A stretch of DNA of 64,000 bases from Adiantum capillus-veneris. Lineage: Eukaryota > Streptophyta > Polypodiopsida > Polypodiales > Pteridaceae. The position numbers were made by a program, and so were the translations under genes. Below the pieces are notes generated by a model. It saw only the letters and a program-made list of their open reading frames with translations, searched no databases and had not been told where the DNA came from. Shown in pieces: positions 45,750-56,999 of the stretch. Position 1 is the stretch's first letter. Every line of letters starts with the position of its first letter. The stretch spans positions 59,908,709 through 59,972,708 of the forward strand of contig CM043971.1 in NCBI GenBank assembly GCA_014529385.2. Direction: 5' to 3'.

Positions 45750-48700
45750 TTAAGAGATCTCTCTCTCATCCTCGCATAACTCAGCATAACTTCCTATATC
45801 TATATAGAGCTCTCCGTTTAAACACATATCCTCTGTTTCATTTTGTAGCTCCTCTGCATGCACCCTATATAGAGTAGTAGCATCTTGATGCTCGTCTGGC
45901 ACCACCGCAGCGGCTTCTGATTGAGCATCTTCTCTGATCTCCTCCATTGATGCCGTTGTGATTGGCACATGGTAGCCTTCATACGTCCTTGCACTACGAG
46001 GGGCTACCTCTATGACGTACCACCAGTTTGATGTAGACTTTGTAGGATGAAATATTACCTGCCAGAGCCACATAACTTACATGAGAGCTTTCAAGCACAT
46101 AACTTGTAAAAGGGGGATGTTAACTATTTACATACTTACTTGTTCACAATGCTCAAATAATACGAAAGTGTCTCTTAGGTCAGTCCATTTCTTAGTAGAA
46201 TCCACCTCAAGAAAACCAGACTCTCCTCTACGCACAGTAGCGTTGCTACCCTCCATGATTATCTTGAACCATTGCACATCGAACAAGTCAACAAAAAATC
46301 CTCTGTAATCGATCCTCAAAATCTCTTGCAGCGTGCCGAAGTAAGTGAGTTCCGCCACCACAGGATCTGCATCAGAGGAACGTCGTCGACTAGACTGTTC
46401 AAATTTTGCCATGATTCCACAATCTTGAGTAAAACGCTTTTTGTCGATTCGTTCCACCCTAAAATGTCGACCTTTGCACCATGCTGCTGTGTATGACTTA
46501 TACTACAATGAACAAAGATTATGAGTGGCCGTTCAAACGTTTATAAATAAAGTCACTTGCTAGTCGTACATTGCAAACTTACCTTGGTCGCGCAACCCCG
46601 AGAGTACTCCCACTCTTCTTCAGTCACTTCGTCACCGCATTGTTGTGCGCTTTTCAATTGGTTGTGCAACCATCTTAAGCTCATGAAGGTTGGTAGGCTC
46701 TCCAGAACCGCTGGATAGTGCATCGGTGGTCGTCTTCCCCGTCTCCACTCGATTCGTGCCCTTTGTCGCTCTTGCTTTGCATCCTCATATTGTGAAATCC
46801 ACTTTTGCATCACTGGATTGTGAAGCATGCAAAATCGGTTGATTTTAGCCTCTAGATCTTCCGTCATCTTCTTCTCAACACCGAGATTGCACATGACAAT
46901 CCCAGATATGCTCTCATCATCTATGGTTCGCCATAGCGTGTCCCGGGATTTATCAAATCCATCTAGCCACTCTCCAATGTACACTAGGGACTCTGATACC
47001 AACCAACCTTCTGCCATGCTACCCTCCGGACGTGCCTTTTGACGCACATATCCCTTAAGCGTTTTCATGAAACGCTCTAAGAAGAACATCCATCTGGAAT
47101 GAACTGTGCCAGCTATTTCCACCTCATCAACTATGTGAACAAGAAGATGCACCTGAATGGTTAGCATTGTAGTAGGAAAATGTTTCTCAAACATGCACAC
47201 AAGCTCCGCAGCATTTAGTTTGGCTAATGGTATGGAGTCTACGTTGATCTCCTTTTGTGAGATCCATTGCACCAGCTTTGCAAGTTTGTAGATTGTGTTA
47301 CGGATGTCGAGAGACAAACATCCCTCAATGGCAACCGGTAAAATAAACTGTAAAGTATGTGCAGCAATGATATTAAAGTCCACATTTTATGCAATGATAT
47401 TAAAGTCCACTATGAACGTACCTGACGCATTTTATGCCAATCGTGTGACTTCAAACCGGTAAGCTTTCCTTCTTTAGTAAAACACGTTCGGAGCGAGTGC
47501 ATTACGCCAGTGGGGGTCCGCAAAGATCGAATGGTCTCTTTTACTTTGCGTTCTTGGGCTACTGTGAAAATCCATGGTGCTTTAGGGAGTTTTATCGATC
47601 CATCAGACGCTGTTTGCGGCCAATATTGCTCCATACGATCCACATTTCTAAGGTCAACTCTGGCTCCCAAAGTATCCGGTCATATGGTCCCATAGTAGAT
47701 TACCCGCATTCTTGAATATGTGCATTGGATCGAGCAAGTGATTGATCATGAGTCGGGGCCAGTATGGTAACTCGTACCATAGAGATAGTCTCTTCATCCC
47801 TGGAGGCAATCCGTCATCGCACATCGCCTTCTGCTCTAACCATGCTTGTGCAGACATCCTTGGTGGCTCTCTTCCCAAAAAGCCGTCGCGTAACACATGA
47901 TTCTCTGGAAGATACGCTTGATCACCTTCGTAGATTTGCTTCTTCAGTGAGGGTGCCCTACGTGCATTCAGTCTAGGTCCACATGTGACACATGCTCTGT
48001 ATCCGCTTGTTTGAAGCCCTGCATGTATACACATGATAATAGATCAACTATGGGAAAAAACAAGATTTACAGTGTCTGAGTGAGGAGTGTTAATAGATCA
48101 CCTGAGCATTCTGTTAGCCCGGGATAGTCATGCATGGTCCACATTAGAATGCCTCTGATCAAAGCATTCCGTCGTCCTGTGTGTCGGCTCATATCCACCA
48201 CCTCTATGCCAATCCACAATTGTTGTAGCTCTTCCAATAGTGGACGAAGATACACATCCATATTCCCCACTTTATATCGCCCTGGCACAATCAAGCTTAG
48301 CCATAGGTGCCCCTTCTTCGTAGTCAACCACGGGGGAATGTTGTAGTTGACGATGACAACGGGCCATACACTGTAAGATGTTGATCTTTGACCAAATGGA
48401 TTTACGCCATCCATAGCCAGGCCTAAGCGCAAATTTCGAGCTTCCCTGGCAAAATCCGACCATGTTCCATCTATATGTTTCCACGCTATGCAATCTGCAG
48501 GAATTCCTAGCACACCATGCGAAGATTTATTCTCCTCATGCCATGATGCTAGGGCGGCCATGGACTTACATTCGAAGAAATGCTTGATGCGAGGAAGCAG
48601 AGGGAAATGTCGCAAAACCTTTTGTGGAATTTTTGTCCCGTGGAGATCTACTCGATATCTTTCGGAATCACATTTCGAACACTTCTCCATGTCTATGTAT

Positions 48701-49470
48701 TCCCCTCTGAAAAGAATGCAGTCATTAGGACAAGCGTGGATAGAATTGTAATCCATCCCCAAGTTTCGCAAAATCTTTCTTGCTTCATCTCGGGAATCTG
48801 GCATCACATTGTCAGCTGGTAGTATGTGCTCTTTCAGCAATCTACACAACATAAAAATATGATACAGTCGTGTAAAAATCTATCAGATCATTATACATTT
48901 AGAGTTCTATTAAAGTAAACTAATTGTAATAGATCACCTGAAAAGCGCTGTGACGCTAGTGTCACTCCATCCAAACTTTGCCTGCATGTTGAGAAGAACC
49001 AGGAGTGCTTTCAATCTAGACATACGTGCTCCATTATACAATGGTGTATCGGCTTCACTTTTCATATCATCATAGATAAGCCTTTCTGAATCCATGATCG
49101 TCTCGATCATTTCATCAATCTCGGGCTCAAACATTGCCTCGTTGGGAATGTGCTCTGCATGATCATCCCCCGAGCTGTCAGAGGCTACATCTTGTGGCCT
49201 CACATATGCTGCTTGACCAAAGCGCCTGCAAACACGTCTATTGGGTTGCAAGATTGCTGCTTGTTGGCCAGCGTCAGAGTCCGACGAGTTATAATTGGCA
49301 ACAACTCGATCTATAATAGATGGATCGAACTCGCCAAATTCGCGAACGTGCTGCAAAGAAACACGTCTTGTCCGTCGCACAGCATGCTTGCATTGATTAC
49401 AAGGACATAAGACCCTCGTTGAGAGATAGGTGTTTTGGTTGGACGGTCCCACATCCTCGTCGCTACTCAT
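45750..49470 (-). pseudogene. CACTA TNP2-type transposase, one frameshift
   Basis: Six exons inferred from frame joins and GT-AG sites: 48938-49470, 48102-48841, 47422-48018, 46583-47347, 46140-46502 and 45750-46058. The exons total 3,307 bases, one more than a multiple of three; the extra base fits a T-run insertion near 47678 (frame change after DHMTGY). Domains: VLCPCNQCKHAV near the N-terminus (transposase-associated zinc region); TNP2 core from LLKEHILPADN through the CPNDCILFRGEY and CSKCDSERYR segments; FLERFMKTLKGYVRQKARPE (DUF4218); SNWWYVIEVAPR (DUF4216). It would cut and join the element ends. Expected length about 1,100 residues. Otherwise intact, so the copy was recently functional. 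Confidence 0.85.
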
Positions 49471-49532
49471 AATGAGGATAAAAAACTTATAACCTGGACA
49501 AAAAATTTAATATTCTATTGGCATTCTTCGTC

Positions 49533-49535
<3 letters not shown>

Positions 49536-49580
<45 letters not shown>

Positions 49581-50739
49581 CTCACATTCTCTAGTCATGT
49601 CCAATCCCCGCACACCTCGGTCTAGAGGTGCACGGAGATCAGAACCACCGGGTTATAATCTCGTCTTTATTGGTCAATACCTATATTTGTGGGTACAAGA
49701 AATCTACACACCCACGTCTACATGATACTACATGTAGTGGACAAAACCCCTTTGCCTCTTCTCTAGCTGTAGCACTTCACTTCATCTTAACATCTTTTCA
49801 CAGTAGATCTTTTCACTATTCGTCTAACTCTAAACCCTAAACCGTAAGTAATTCTTGCGTGGACTCGATCTAACGTAAATAAGCGTAAATCTAAATAAAC
49901 GTAAATCTAACTAAAAATAAAGCTAAATCTAATTTTACGTAAGTCTAATGACTAGAGGTTGTCTAGATGGTCATTGTGTCGGGGATGTAGTGACTCTTGC
50001 CGCCCTGAAGATCCACCTTCTTCTCTATCTTCTGAAGACATTTCACCAGTACTTTTGGATCGACGGAGCCCACCATGAGTGAAGGCAGCAATACCCTATA
50101 TTCCATTGAGGGCTTTCTTCACCCGCTTCATGCAGGCATCGCAGTCTATGGAGACCTAAATCTAATCTAATATAACGTAAATCTAAATCTAGCTTAAATA
50201 AACGTAAATCTAGTTAAAAATAAACCTAAATCTAATTTAATGTAAGTCTACATATAGCCTAATCTTTAACGTCTTTTAAGATAGTTTCCTACGACGTTAT
50301 AACTCTCTTCTTCTTGTGTGTGTGCGCGTGTGTGGATGTGTGTGCCAATAAAAAGAGATAAATGGTATAACCTTTCTATCACCCATGCCAAGTATGATAG
50401 ATTGATTATGCCATTTCCCTCTTGAATAATAGGTCTTGAGTTCAACTCCTCGTTGGCTAGATCTTTAGGTCTTTTAATTTTAATTAGTTTCCTACGACGT
50501 TAAATTAGTTTCTCTCTCTTTCTCTCTCAATGTGTGTGCGTTTTTTTGGATCGTATGCATGTTTTCTCTCTCTTTTCCTCTCTCAATGTGTGCGTTTTTT
50601 GTTTATGCATGTTCTCTCTCTCTTTTCCTCTCTCAATGCGTGCGTTTTTTGTTTATGCATGCTCTCTCTCTCTTTTTCTCTCTCAATGTGTGTGTGCATT
50701 CTTTGTTTATGTATGTGTGTGTGCGTTTTTGTTTTTGTT

Positions 50740-50791
<52 letters not shown>

Positions 50792-50909
50792 AACACTATG
50801 TGTGTGTGTGTATGTGTGTGTGAGAGAGAGAGAGAGAGGGAGAGAGAAAGAGGGGAAGGGAACATGAGAATGAGGAGAGGGAAGGAGCATACCTGGCTCT
50901 CCTTCCTCT

Positions 50910-50942
<33 letters not shown>

Positions 50943-50948
50943 GAGAAG

Positions 50949-50993
<45 letters not shown>

Positions 50994-51030
50994 GGGAGAG
51001 CGTTACCTGCTCCTTGCTTGAGGGCGCCGA
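49536..51030. repeat. Simple and tandem repeats in CACTA right end
   Basis: (CT)n at 49536-49577; two blocks of AACGTAAATCTAAATAAACG-type units (49868-49945 and 50160-50250); four units of about 55 bp with CTCTCTCAATGTGTGTGCG and TTTGTTTATGCATG blocks (50508-50735); (CT)n 50745-50787; (GT)n and (AG)n tracts to 50850; (GT)n 50915-50941; (AG)n 50954-50990. All long open frames here are low-complexity products. This is the promoter-side flank of the transposase gene. Confidence 0.85.
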
Positions 51031-51058
51031 AAAACTCAGATCTGAGATCTGAGTTTTT
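51030..51058. repeat. Short perfect hairpin
   Basis: 14-bp arms AAAAACTCAGATCT and AGATCTGAGTTTTT with a 1-base spacer, just inside the right subterminal repeats of the CACTA. Confidence 0.85.
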
Positions 51059-51212
51059 TGGCACGCTCGGTTATTTTTTTACCCCAGCCGGCGTCGCTAT
51101 GAGCGTCGCAAATTTACAAAGAAATTAGCGACGCTCATAGTGACGCCGCAAATTTTTTTTTTGAGCGTCGCTGTGTGAGCGTCGCTAATATGAATAGCCT
51201 CTTGTAGTGAAT

Positions 51213-52025
51213 GGGTATGACATAGTCCCCTACTACATGCTAAGGGTTATGTGTGAGACAGATGAAGAATCTAAGTATGAGTTTGAAACAGGGTTATCAG
51301 TTATGGAGATAACAAAAAACCAGATACCTAGCCCGAATACTGGTCATATAGAAATAGGTGCTCTTTGCGATAAGTGTGCGATAACACACTTGATTACAAA
51401 CTGTCCAACTCGAATGCATAGTACAAAGGAGGAGCCGCAAGTCAACAAAGCCAAGTTGCAGGAAGAAGGGCTAAGAACCAAAGAAGATGCTTCAGGTCCA
51501 ACTCCTACAAACGAGCAATATGACGTCTTGGAATCAATCAAAGAAGAGGTGCAGCAAGTGACAGGAAGTTCAGACACTATTGGTGACATTTCAACAGCTG
51601 AAGTCGAGGAAGAAGAGCCTATGACTCTACAAGAACCAAATGCTGATTTTGTCTCTCTAAAAGACATATCAGAGGAAATGGTGGTCAAGAAGGAGCTAGA
51701 ACACACAGATGAACTCAGAAGTGTGAACAATGAAGAAGAAGACGACAAGGAGTCCAGGCCAAAGATTGCTCAAGTCACTCAAGAGAACACAAGCAATCTA
51801 GTACCAAAGAAGGTCAACTTTTTGCTAAGTGCACAAGACGGAGTCAAGATGAATTTTATGGAAGAAATTGATACAAATTCCACGACTAATGTCATGTCAT
51901 ATGGCATGTGGTTACTTCTAGGTAAGCCAAAGATTTATGATATTCAGATAAAGGTAAATCTCTCACCTGAAGTAGATGTTATAAGTATGGGGATTGTAGA
52001 AGCTACTCTCCAACTACACTCGTAG
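51213..52025 (+). pseudogene. Element H second protease-like region
   Basis: Continuation of the element H coding region after the CACTA. It begins GYDIVPYYMLRVMCE, then a fourth knuckle CDKCAITHLITNC and a long acidic linker. The last third reads VNFLLSAQDGVKMNFMEEID, then SYGMWLLLGKPK and VDVISMGIVEATLQLHS, and after a TAG at 52023, VKEKFLVVDSRKMGTHFIL and SKPWAQ. This layout resembles a retropepsin fold (substrate strand, VDSRK and a final xLSKPW in place of ILGRPF), but the Asp-Ser-Gly is replaced by D-T-N-S. It is probably a catalytically dead duplicate protease domain. The assignment rests on layout, not on strong identity. Confidence 0.55.
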
Positions 52026-52043
52026 AATGTCAAAGAAAAATTC

Positions 52044-53263
52044 TTGGTGGTAGATTCTCGGAAAATGGGAACACACTTTATTTTGTCCAAGCCATGGGCA
52101 CAAGTCTGTGAAGACGAGCCTGAATCTTCAACAATGGTCATCACGACAAGCTATCAAGTGGCAACAGAGGTCAAGCCTACAACAGTTCAAAGATTCTTGG
52201 CTATTGAAAAAGGCAAAGCTAAAGTAAGCCCACAGTCTCTAGCCCAACCAATGCAAGTGCAATACAAATACTCTACATCAAAATCCAAACCATCAACAAA
52301 ACAATGGAAACCCAAGCAAAAAGTCTATCAACCGAAGTTTCCATCGCCCGAAAGTCTCCAAAGGAAATCAAAACAGGTCAACCAAGTGCTAGTATCCAAG
52401 GCACAGATTAAAGTTAATGATCCAATTTGGATACAATCACAGGAACAACCTCAACAAGCAAAGGTAACAGGATGGATCACATCAAGTGAGTCAATTATTG
52501 CACAAGGCTACAAGAAAGGAAATTCAGATGTTTGGGTCAACAAGCCCGAGATAACAGCCTGGCAATATCAATCCCATGACAATGTCAATCACATAACTCA
52601 ACCAAGAGAAAGGACAGGTACAAAAAGCAAAACAGAAGGTCTTCCACTGGACAAACCATACAACAAGTCTGGGTAATGAAATCAAAATTCTACCAGACTA
52701 CCCAACAAAGTCAAGTGAAGATCACCTCCAAGCAAGTCCAAAGATTCATTCCACTCGATTTACTTGAAGCACAAGGATTCTATGAGGGTAACTTTCAAAT
52801 TTGGTTACCTAAGGTAGTAGCTTATCAAGGAATCACCCAGGAAAAGCAAGAAACATCAAGAAATCAATAGCAGCCACCCGCTACACCCAATAGTACTACA
52901 ACCTATCAATGGATCCCTCATAAATTACTACAAGAGCAAGGCTTTTACAGAAGTAACATCCATATTTGGAAAATTAAAACAAGGAACCATCAAGTCAAAG
53001 AAGAAACAAGGCAAGTGTCAAAGGAGATCACACTAGGCCCAAGAACAATGTGGGTTCCAAAATCCGCGATTGAGGCTCAACAAGAAGAAAGATACACAAC
53101 TCTCTTACAGCCTCTTAACAACAAAAAGAAAGCAATGGTAAATGCGGAGGTCACAGTTTTGAAGAACACTATCTGGAAGAAGAAGACTTCATCAACCATT
53201 TCTTCAACATCAATACCTGTCTCATCAAGCGACCACAATTTGCTATCAAGGAATGAAGAGTAG
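52044..53263 (+). pseudogene. Element H tail with W-x-P-K repeats
   Basis: Frames 52044-52676, 52676-52870 and 53015-53263 read a Gln/Lys/Ser-rich tail. A degenerate repeat of about 25 residues recurs: GWITSSESIIAQGYKKGN with DVWVNK, RFIPLDLLEAQGFYEGNF with IWLPK, WIPHKLLQEQGFYRSN with IHIWK, and TMWVPKSAIEAQQ. Two in-frame stops interrupt it (52674 and 52868). The element C tail has the same W-x-P-K motif with different spacing. No known enzyme domain. It could bind RNA or partner proteins, but that is inference. Confidence 0.6.
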
Positions 53264-54560
53264 ATATATGCCAATGTATTGGACAACATGGCATATTGAA
53301 CAGAAACTAACGAGAAAGGCCTAAACATCAAAATCATATGGAATTGGATTTCAGGCCGCGATCAGGTGAGTCCAAGTCGCCATTAAACTTACATGGCATA
53401 AGAGTCTAGAGTCGGGCAGCTAAGCCACTAAATGAGCAAAGTGTCAGACCCAAGCTTCAAGTTAATATTTTTATGTGGTCTATGAGTCTAGCTAATAGGT
53501 ATAAGCTCAAGCTGAAGAGTTGATCATACATAAAGAGTCATGTCGCTCATGCTGGAAGAGGTGAGCATAAGAGTCAAAGTCCATATAATATATAAGGTGG
53601 AGAAGGCGGAGTAGTCCAAAAAAAAAAAACACTCACGCACTTGACAAGGTGAGAAAGAGTGGAGAAACCTCGACAGCAAAAACCCTTCTTATGAGTAGTG
53701 AAAGATTTTGAAGAACTCATGCTTTATGTTTTGCACGCTACACTAACTCCATGAAGAACCCATCAATACTCTTCTCTCGCACCGCATCTTGTTTAACATG
53801 CATAACTCTGTGCAAGCCTATAGATGTCCCATCATTGGACATATGCATTAGGCACTCTTTTTTATTCCACCCATGCACTTACACAAACAAATGACGATGA
53901 CTAAGTGGAAACAAGTTTTATGAGCCTTTGCTCAACAACAATGATCCTGACTTCAAGCTACTAACACTTATCCATGTATATCAAGCCCATACTAGTAGCC
54001 ATATGGCCATATGTACTTTAACTCAACATAACTCTATAACATCATAACCTAACTACATATAGCCTCGCATTTAATTATGACTAAAGACATTTTTTTCCAC
54101 TGGGTTTTTCCCTTTAGTCTTATCCAGGTATCCAAGACCTTCATTTTGTATATACGCTACATTTTACTTTTACTCTTTTATTTTTTATAACAGCAAAAAC
54201 AAGAAGAACCACGATATCCCCACACTACTAATTGCAAATCTATTGACAAGTCAAAAGGGAGAGGCCAAAAAACAGCTTGACAAAGCTTAAAGTCAACTTA
54301 CAGGTACGACTGCGAGATAACGAGCTGCTGCACCAACAAGCCGATACAACCCCATGCAATTCAAGATACAACAACCAATCAGAGGGGGAGAGTTCCAGGC
54401 TTCAGATACACTACAGGTACAACTTCAAGGAATCTTTAACATCACGCAAAGCAACCAACTACAGAAGAGGCTGCCCCAACAACTTCAACCAACACCAAGA
54501 CATCAAGAACTCATCAAGGACAGCAAAGACATAGGGTCTTGTCGGGGACGACAAGAATTA
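53264..54560 (+). other. Element H 3' noncoding region
   Basis: About 1.3 kb, related in patches to 6644-8383 of element C. It contains the CATTTTTTTCCACTGGGTTT motif at 54088-54107, followed by TTCCCTTTAGTC, and a Gln/Asn-rich spurious frame at 54277-54578. It ends in GTCGGGGACGAC and the PPT. Confidence 0.6.
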
Positions 54561-54572
54561 GGAGGGGGGGAG
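54561..54572 (+). other. Polypurine tract of element H
   Basis: GGAGGGGGGGAG directly before the 3' LTR, in the same context as in element C. Confidence 0.85.
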
Positions 54573-55642
54573 TGTTGAAAGGACGCCCTTTCAACAACGT
54601 TTCCATAAAGATTCCATATAAGATTCCTCAAAGATTCTGTAAAGATTCCACATGAAGATGGTGATGAAGTAATGAAGATGAAGATGGATGTTGCAACATG
54701 AAGATACGAGTTCATGGACGTCATCGAATATCCCATTATTATTATTTTGAGCCATTACGACCACTTTTGTAATGTTTACGGGAACCTCATATTCAAAGTC
54801 GGCACTTGTATTTTGGCCGTAGATGCTTGTATAATGAGTAAAGCCAACTCAGTTTCTTGTAATTAATCTCTGTAGAAGCCTAGGGACAATTCAGGTCATT
54901 TGGCCGGACATTAGGTTTGAAGGCTTTGTATATAAGCTGAAACCTAAGGCTTTGTAAAGGACACATTACGTTATCTCAAATAATATACAGTCGTGGGTTC
55001 TACAACACACACTAGTGAGCTTCACGCACACACACCAACGCGCACACTAATCACATTGCAGATATGAGAGTAGAAGCGTGTTAGCATCGAGGAGCTCTCC
55101 GCGTCAACGCAAGCAATGCAAGCCGAGGACCACATCGCGAGCCCGCTTGCTACGAGCTATATTTGGTCGTAAGTACCTCAAACGACATCCGATCTGAATG
55201 ATCAAGTAGTCGTTAGAATCAAGGTGAGAAGCTCTTCGTGTTGATGTCTTTGTAGATCAGTTCCGGACACTTTGGAAATTTCTGTTTTGAGTCTATCGTG
55301 ACAGCGATAAGAGGTCTTACAATTATGGTTTTCAGAGTTTAGGTGTTTGGCCATATAGGATATGTCCTTGTGAGTCTTGCCCTCCGATTTTGAGTCATTC
55401 CGATATGATTTGAGACTGTTTCGAGCTTGTAGTGTTTCGTCGGATGCATTGTATTTTTCTTTGCTTTATGGTAGTGTTGTGGTAGGTCAGTGAATGTAGA
55501 GTGTTGTTAGCGTCTAGCTCAGGGTTGACAACCCAGAGATTGCCTCCATGCCCTAGTCAGGTCAGCTACATCCTCGGATTGACAGTTTGTTGGTCGGTGT
55601 TCTCACTGTGCTCCATCGTTCATCGCGGCGTACCCGCTAACA
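54573..55642 (+). repeat. 3' LTR of element H
   Basis: 1,070 bp, TGTTGAAAGG... to ...CCCGCTAACA, followed by the CAAGG duplication. TATATAAG lies at 54929-54936. A degenerate form of the leader palindrome is found at 55289-55313 (AGTCTATCG...CGATAAGA). Confidence 0.9.
54929..54936 (+). promoter_or_regulatory. TATA box in element H LTR
   Basis: TATATAAG about 357 bp into the LTR, the only good TATA box in it; the same octamer is in the element C LTR. The promoter of the 5' LTR copy was lost by truncation. Confidence 0.55.
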
Positions 55643-55647
55643 CAAGG

Positions 55648-56990
55648 GTGATTACCTTTTGGTGAATCCATAAAGAAAAAAAGCCCATGAAGGTTATCAA
55701 TTTGGAAGTCAGTATCACTCTTAAAGGTAAAGACTCTACAAAGGAACACAAGAGACAGCACCCCCAAGTACCCACTACCACAAAAAAACCCATTCTTTTG
55801 TGATTGCCGGACCGACAATTAATCAAAGAAGAGGAAGCAGGCCCAAGTCATAATGAAACCCCTAAAGAGTCTACAGATGAAGAAGAGGAAGAGGAGGAAG
55901 TCAAAAATATCCAAAGAAGATGGTGAGACAAATGTTGACATCGCTCATCATCTCAAACAATATCTTTTTGAGATGATGAAGAAAATCAACAAAGCAGCCA
56001 GACAAAAAGATGAGGATAATGATAGACTCCATGAAGTTTTGGAGCCGTTTCAAGCCATGGCATCAGCACAGAATGATAAAATTGGAGAGCTACGAGAGAA
56101 GGTGGCCATATACGCCAACCTCCACGAAGCCGAACAATGCAGTAGGGAATTAAGTGAAAGGATTCATGAAGCCATCCAAAGAGCAATAAAAGCAGAAAAA
56201 GAACCGCAAGACTTTGAAAAACAAGCCAATCAAATGCGCAGAACACTCAAAGTGGCCAATGACAGAAGAGTGGTGGCTAAGGGGGAACTCAATCAACGTC
56301 TAGAAGATCCAGTCCCCGTGACTCAAGGACCATCCGCACCCCCTGATGCTGACCCAAAAGAAAAAGAGGCTCTACAAGATCAACTCAAAGCAACGGAGCT
56401 TCAAAATGACATGCTTGCCCACATTTTTCTACAGAAGTGGAAGGAGCTGCAAGCTGAAATCTTAGATCTGCAATCAAAATTAGATGTTGCCAATAGAAAC
56501 CTAATGCGCATAGCACTCAAAGTGGCCAATGAGAGAAGAGTGGTGGCTAAGGGGGAACTTAATCAAATTCTAGAGGATCCAGTCCTCGTGACTTAAGGAC
56601 CATCCACACCTAGTGATGCTAACCCAAAAAAAGAGGCTCTAAAAGATTAGCTCAAAGCAAAGAAGCTTCAAAATGACATCCTCGCCCACATTTTTCTATA
56701 TAAGAAGAGGGAGCTGCAAGCTGAAATCTTAGACCTGCAATCAAAATTAGATGTTGCCAATAGAAACCTACAAATGAAAGAAGTTATAATCAGTATGCAA
56801 CAGATGGAGGAACTTAAATTCACCAAAGGGGGCTTGGGGTTGGGCATGGAAGAAATGGACTTGAAGAAGAAATGTCGGCAATCAATCCAACTGAAATAGA
56901 GTTCTCGAAGGCTATATAGGAGCTCTCCCAACTCCTTGCCGACATGGTAGAATCCATCTAGAAGCAATGCATGGAGTGGGAGAGGCATAT
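55648..56990 (+). pseudogene. Coiled-coil ORF with internal tandem duplication
   Basis: A 247-residue open frame (55853-56596) of coiled-coil character (LKQYLFEMMKKINKAARQKD, KIGELREKVAIYANLHEAEQ, ELQAEILDLQSKLDVANRNL). A segment of about 285 bp is tandemly duplicated (about 56225-56510 and 56509-56770): TLKVANDRRVVAKGEL and IALKVANERRVVAKGEL head the two copies. The second copy has stops where the first has Gln (TAA 56594 for CAA; TAG 56648). The reading continues as broken fragments to about 56990. The upstream part lies left of element H. Family not recognised; a gag-like or SMC-like protein are both possible. Confidence 0.5.
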
Positions 56991-56999
56991 CCTACATAG

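Larger units (their letters stand above)
43582..51209 (-). mobile_element. CACTA (En/Spm-like) transposon, complete
   Basis: 7,628 bp with 12-bp perfect terminal inverted repeats CACTACAAGAGG (43582-43593) and CCTCTTGTAGTG (51198-51209) and 3-bp target duplications AAT (43579-43581 and 51210-51212). Subterminal regions carry many direct and inverted GCGTCGCTAT copies (43605-43805 and 51085-51190), the expected transposase-binding sites. Both genes read on the minus strand: the TNP2-type transposase first, then a second ORF. It inserted into element H; excision of the element plus one AAT restores the FCDENGYDIVPYY reading found uninterrupted in element C. Confidence 0.97.
37112..55642 (+). 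mobile_element. Element H: gag-protease LTR retrotransposon with nested CACTA
   Basis: Plus-strand LTR element flanked by CAAGG (37107-37111 and 55643-55647). The 5' LTR is truncated (37112-37322); the 3' LTR is complete (54573-55642), preceded by a PPT. The internal region carries a palindrome array, gag, retropepsin, a second protease-like segment and a W-x-P-K tail, with no RT, RNase H or integrase seen. A 7,628-bp CACTA sits in the coding region; without it the element is about 10.9 kb. It is the same family as element C. It probably depends on enzymes from another element for movement. LTR copies differ at about 6 of 211 aligned positions. Confidence 0.88.

Noticed and set aside
50530..51064. 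Long open frames on both strands over CT, GT and AG tracts
   Set aside because: They are low-complexity translations of microsatellites, with no domain and overlapping frames.
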